6,705 nucleotides of DNA from Chloroflexota bacterium (GTDB lineage Bacteria > Chloroflexota > Dehalococcoidia > DSTF01 > JACRBR01), in contig JANXYW010000061.1 of the NCBI GenBank assembly GCA_025355835.1, positions 1 to 6,705 on the forward strand, read 5' to 3'. Position 1 is the first letter of the stretch, and every line of letters starts with the position of its first letter. Shown in pieces: positions 6,271 through 6,705 of this stretch. The translations under genes and the position numbers were made by a program. The notes beneath the pieces are model-generated. The model was not told the DNA's origin, ran no database searches, and saw only the letters and a program-made list of their open reading frames with translations.

Positions 6271-6630
6271 ATGCATATGTCTAGCTGCAACGCCTGCACA
6301 TTCGCGATCGACGACGGCGATAACTTCTGTCGTCGCTGCGGCGTTGCCGTCACCGAAGCGCAGCTGCCGGCCGTTCGTACGAGCGTGATGCCAACGATCT
6401 GGCGGTCGCAGGCCTCGCCCGTCGTGAAGGGCGCGGCGGTGATGGCTGCCGGCACCGTGGGCCAATTTCTGGTGCGCCGTGTCATCGGCAGCTTGTTGAC
6501 CGCGGGCGCACCGAAGAAGCACCGCGCGATCCGCATCAAGAACCCGCGCAGCGACGGCATGGTCGACGAAGCGCAAATCATCACCGAGACGATCATGATG
6601 CGCCGCGTACGGATCAGGCGTCAGGCCTAA
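6271..6630 (+). CDS. Small zinc-ribbon protein with a hydrophobic segment, unknown function
   Basis: A 119-residue protein. Cys6 and Cys9 (CNAC) and Cys20 and Cys23 (CRRC) form a CxxC-10-CxxC zinc ribbon at the N-terminus. A linker follows, then a hydrophobic stretch at about 51-76 (VVKGAAVMAAGTVGQFL, then VIGSLL after an Arg pair) that could be a weak membrane segment or an amphipathic helix. The tail is basic and ends in MMRRVRIRRQA. I do not recognise a named family; N-terminal zinc ribbons joined to a hydrophobic region are common in bacteria and usually uncharacterised. It starts at ATG 6271, with a second in-frame ATG at 6277. It has its own promoter 57 bases or less after the formyltransferase homologue. 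A 5-bp stem (AGCGC-GCACT-GCGCT, 6633-6647) lies just past the stop, without a T run. Confidence 0.75.
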   Translation: MHMSSCNACTFAIDDGDNFCRRCGVAVTEAQLPAVRTSVMPTIWRSQASPVVKGAAVMAAGTVGQFLVRRVIGSLLTAGAPKKHRAIRIKNPRSDGMVDEAQIITETIMMRRVRIRRQA

Positions 6631-6705
6631 CGAGCGCGCACTGCGCTGCCATCGCTCAACGCCCCGGCGGGCAGGACACCAGGACCGGTGGTCGATGCGC
6701 ACTTC

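Noticed and set aside
5719..6702. Minus-strand open frame of 327 codons
   Set aside because: It covers the complementary strand of the formyltransferase homologue and the zinc-ribbon gene; its Arg/His-rich composition is that of a shadow frame.
6631..6705. Possible start of a further gene at the ATG at 6695
   Set aside because: Only three codons fit before the edge and no clear ribosome binding site is present. Apart from a 5-bp stem at 6633-6647, I see nothing in these bases.

Overview
This is a GC-rich (by eye about 60-65 %), tightly packed bacterial chromosome segment with no sign of mobile DNA, RNA genes or CRISPR. The gene order aroQ - M24 proline peptidase - efp, then xseA - xseB, resembles the Bacillus yqhS-yqhT-efp ... 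xseA-xseB neighbourhood. The protein style (an EF-P with an Arg-tipped KMGRGSAQ loop, strong bias to Arg/Ala/Asp, leaderless-looking promoters, a small zinc-ribbon protein) makes me favour a member of Chloroflexota, perhaps Dehalococcoidia-like. That placement is an inference from recall, not a search; Actinobacteria or another GC-rich phylum is not excluded.

Layout. Positions 1-1253 (minus strand) hold a gene that runs off the left edge. It encodes an Ala/Pro/Glu-rich, probably largely disordered protein with five copies of an IEATIRRVAA-type helix motif, a short coiled coil and the beginning of a small C-terminal domain. It is divergent from everything else in the window and is the least understood gene here. 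A 143-base divergent spacer follows. Then come aroQ (type II 3-dehydroquinase, 1397-1834), an M24B Xaa-Pro peptidase (1863-2948), a 125-base leader with hairpins, and efp (3074-3631). After a 101-base gap come xseA (GTG start, 3733-5004) and xseB (5017-5319), the two subunits of exonuclease VII, translationally close. A PurN-like formyltransferase homologue (5386-6213) and a small zinc-ribbon protein (6271-6630) each follow a plausible sigma70-type promoter. The last 75 bases hold no gene I can support.

How the genes relate. aroQ (shikimate pathway), the peptidase and EF-P (relief of ribosome stalling at polyproline) are a housekeeping cluster. The peptidase and EF-P both deal with proline, one in degradation and one in synthesis. 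XseA and XseB form one enzyme that degrades single-stranded DNA. The formyltransferase homologue keeps the Asn-His-Asp catalytic triad of PurN but has a changed phosphate-binding loop and an altered loop after the HP motif, so its substrate is uncertain.

No defence or mobile system is visible. The most promising unexplained item is the five-repeat minus-strand protein. Next are the divergent formyltransferase, the zinc-ribbon protein, and two promoters whose spacing to the ATG suggests leaderless mRNAs.
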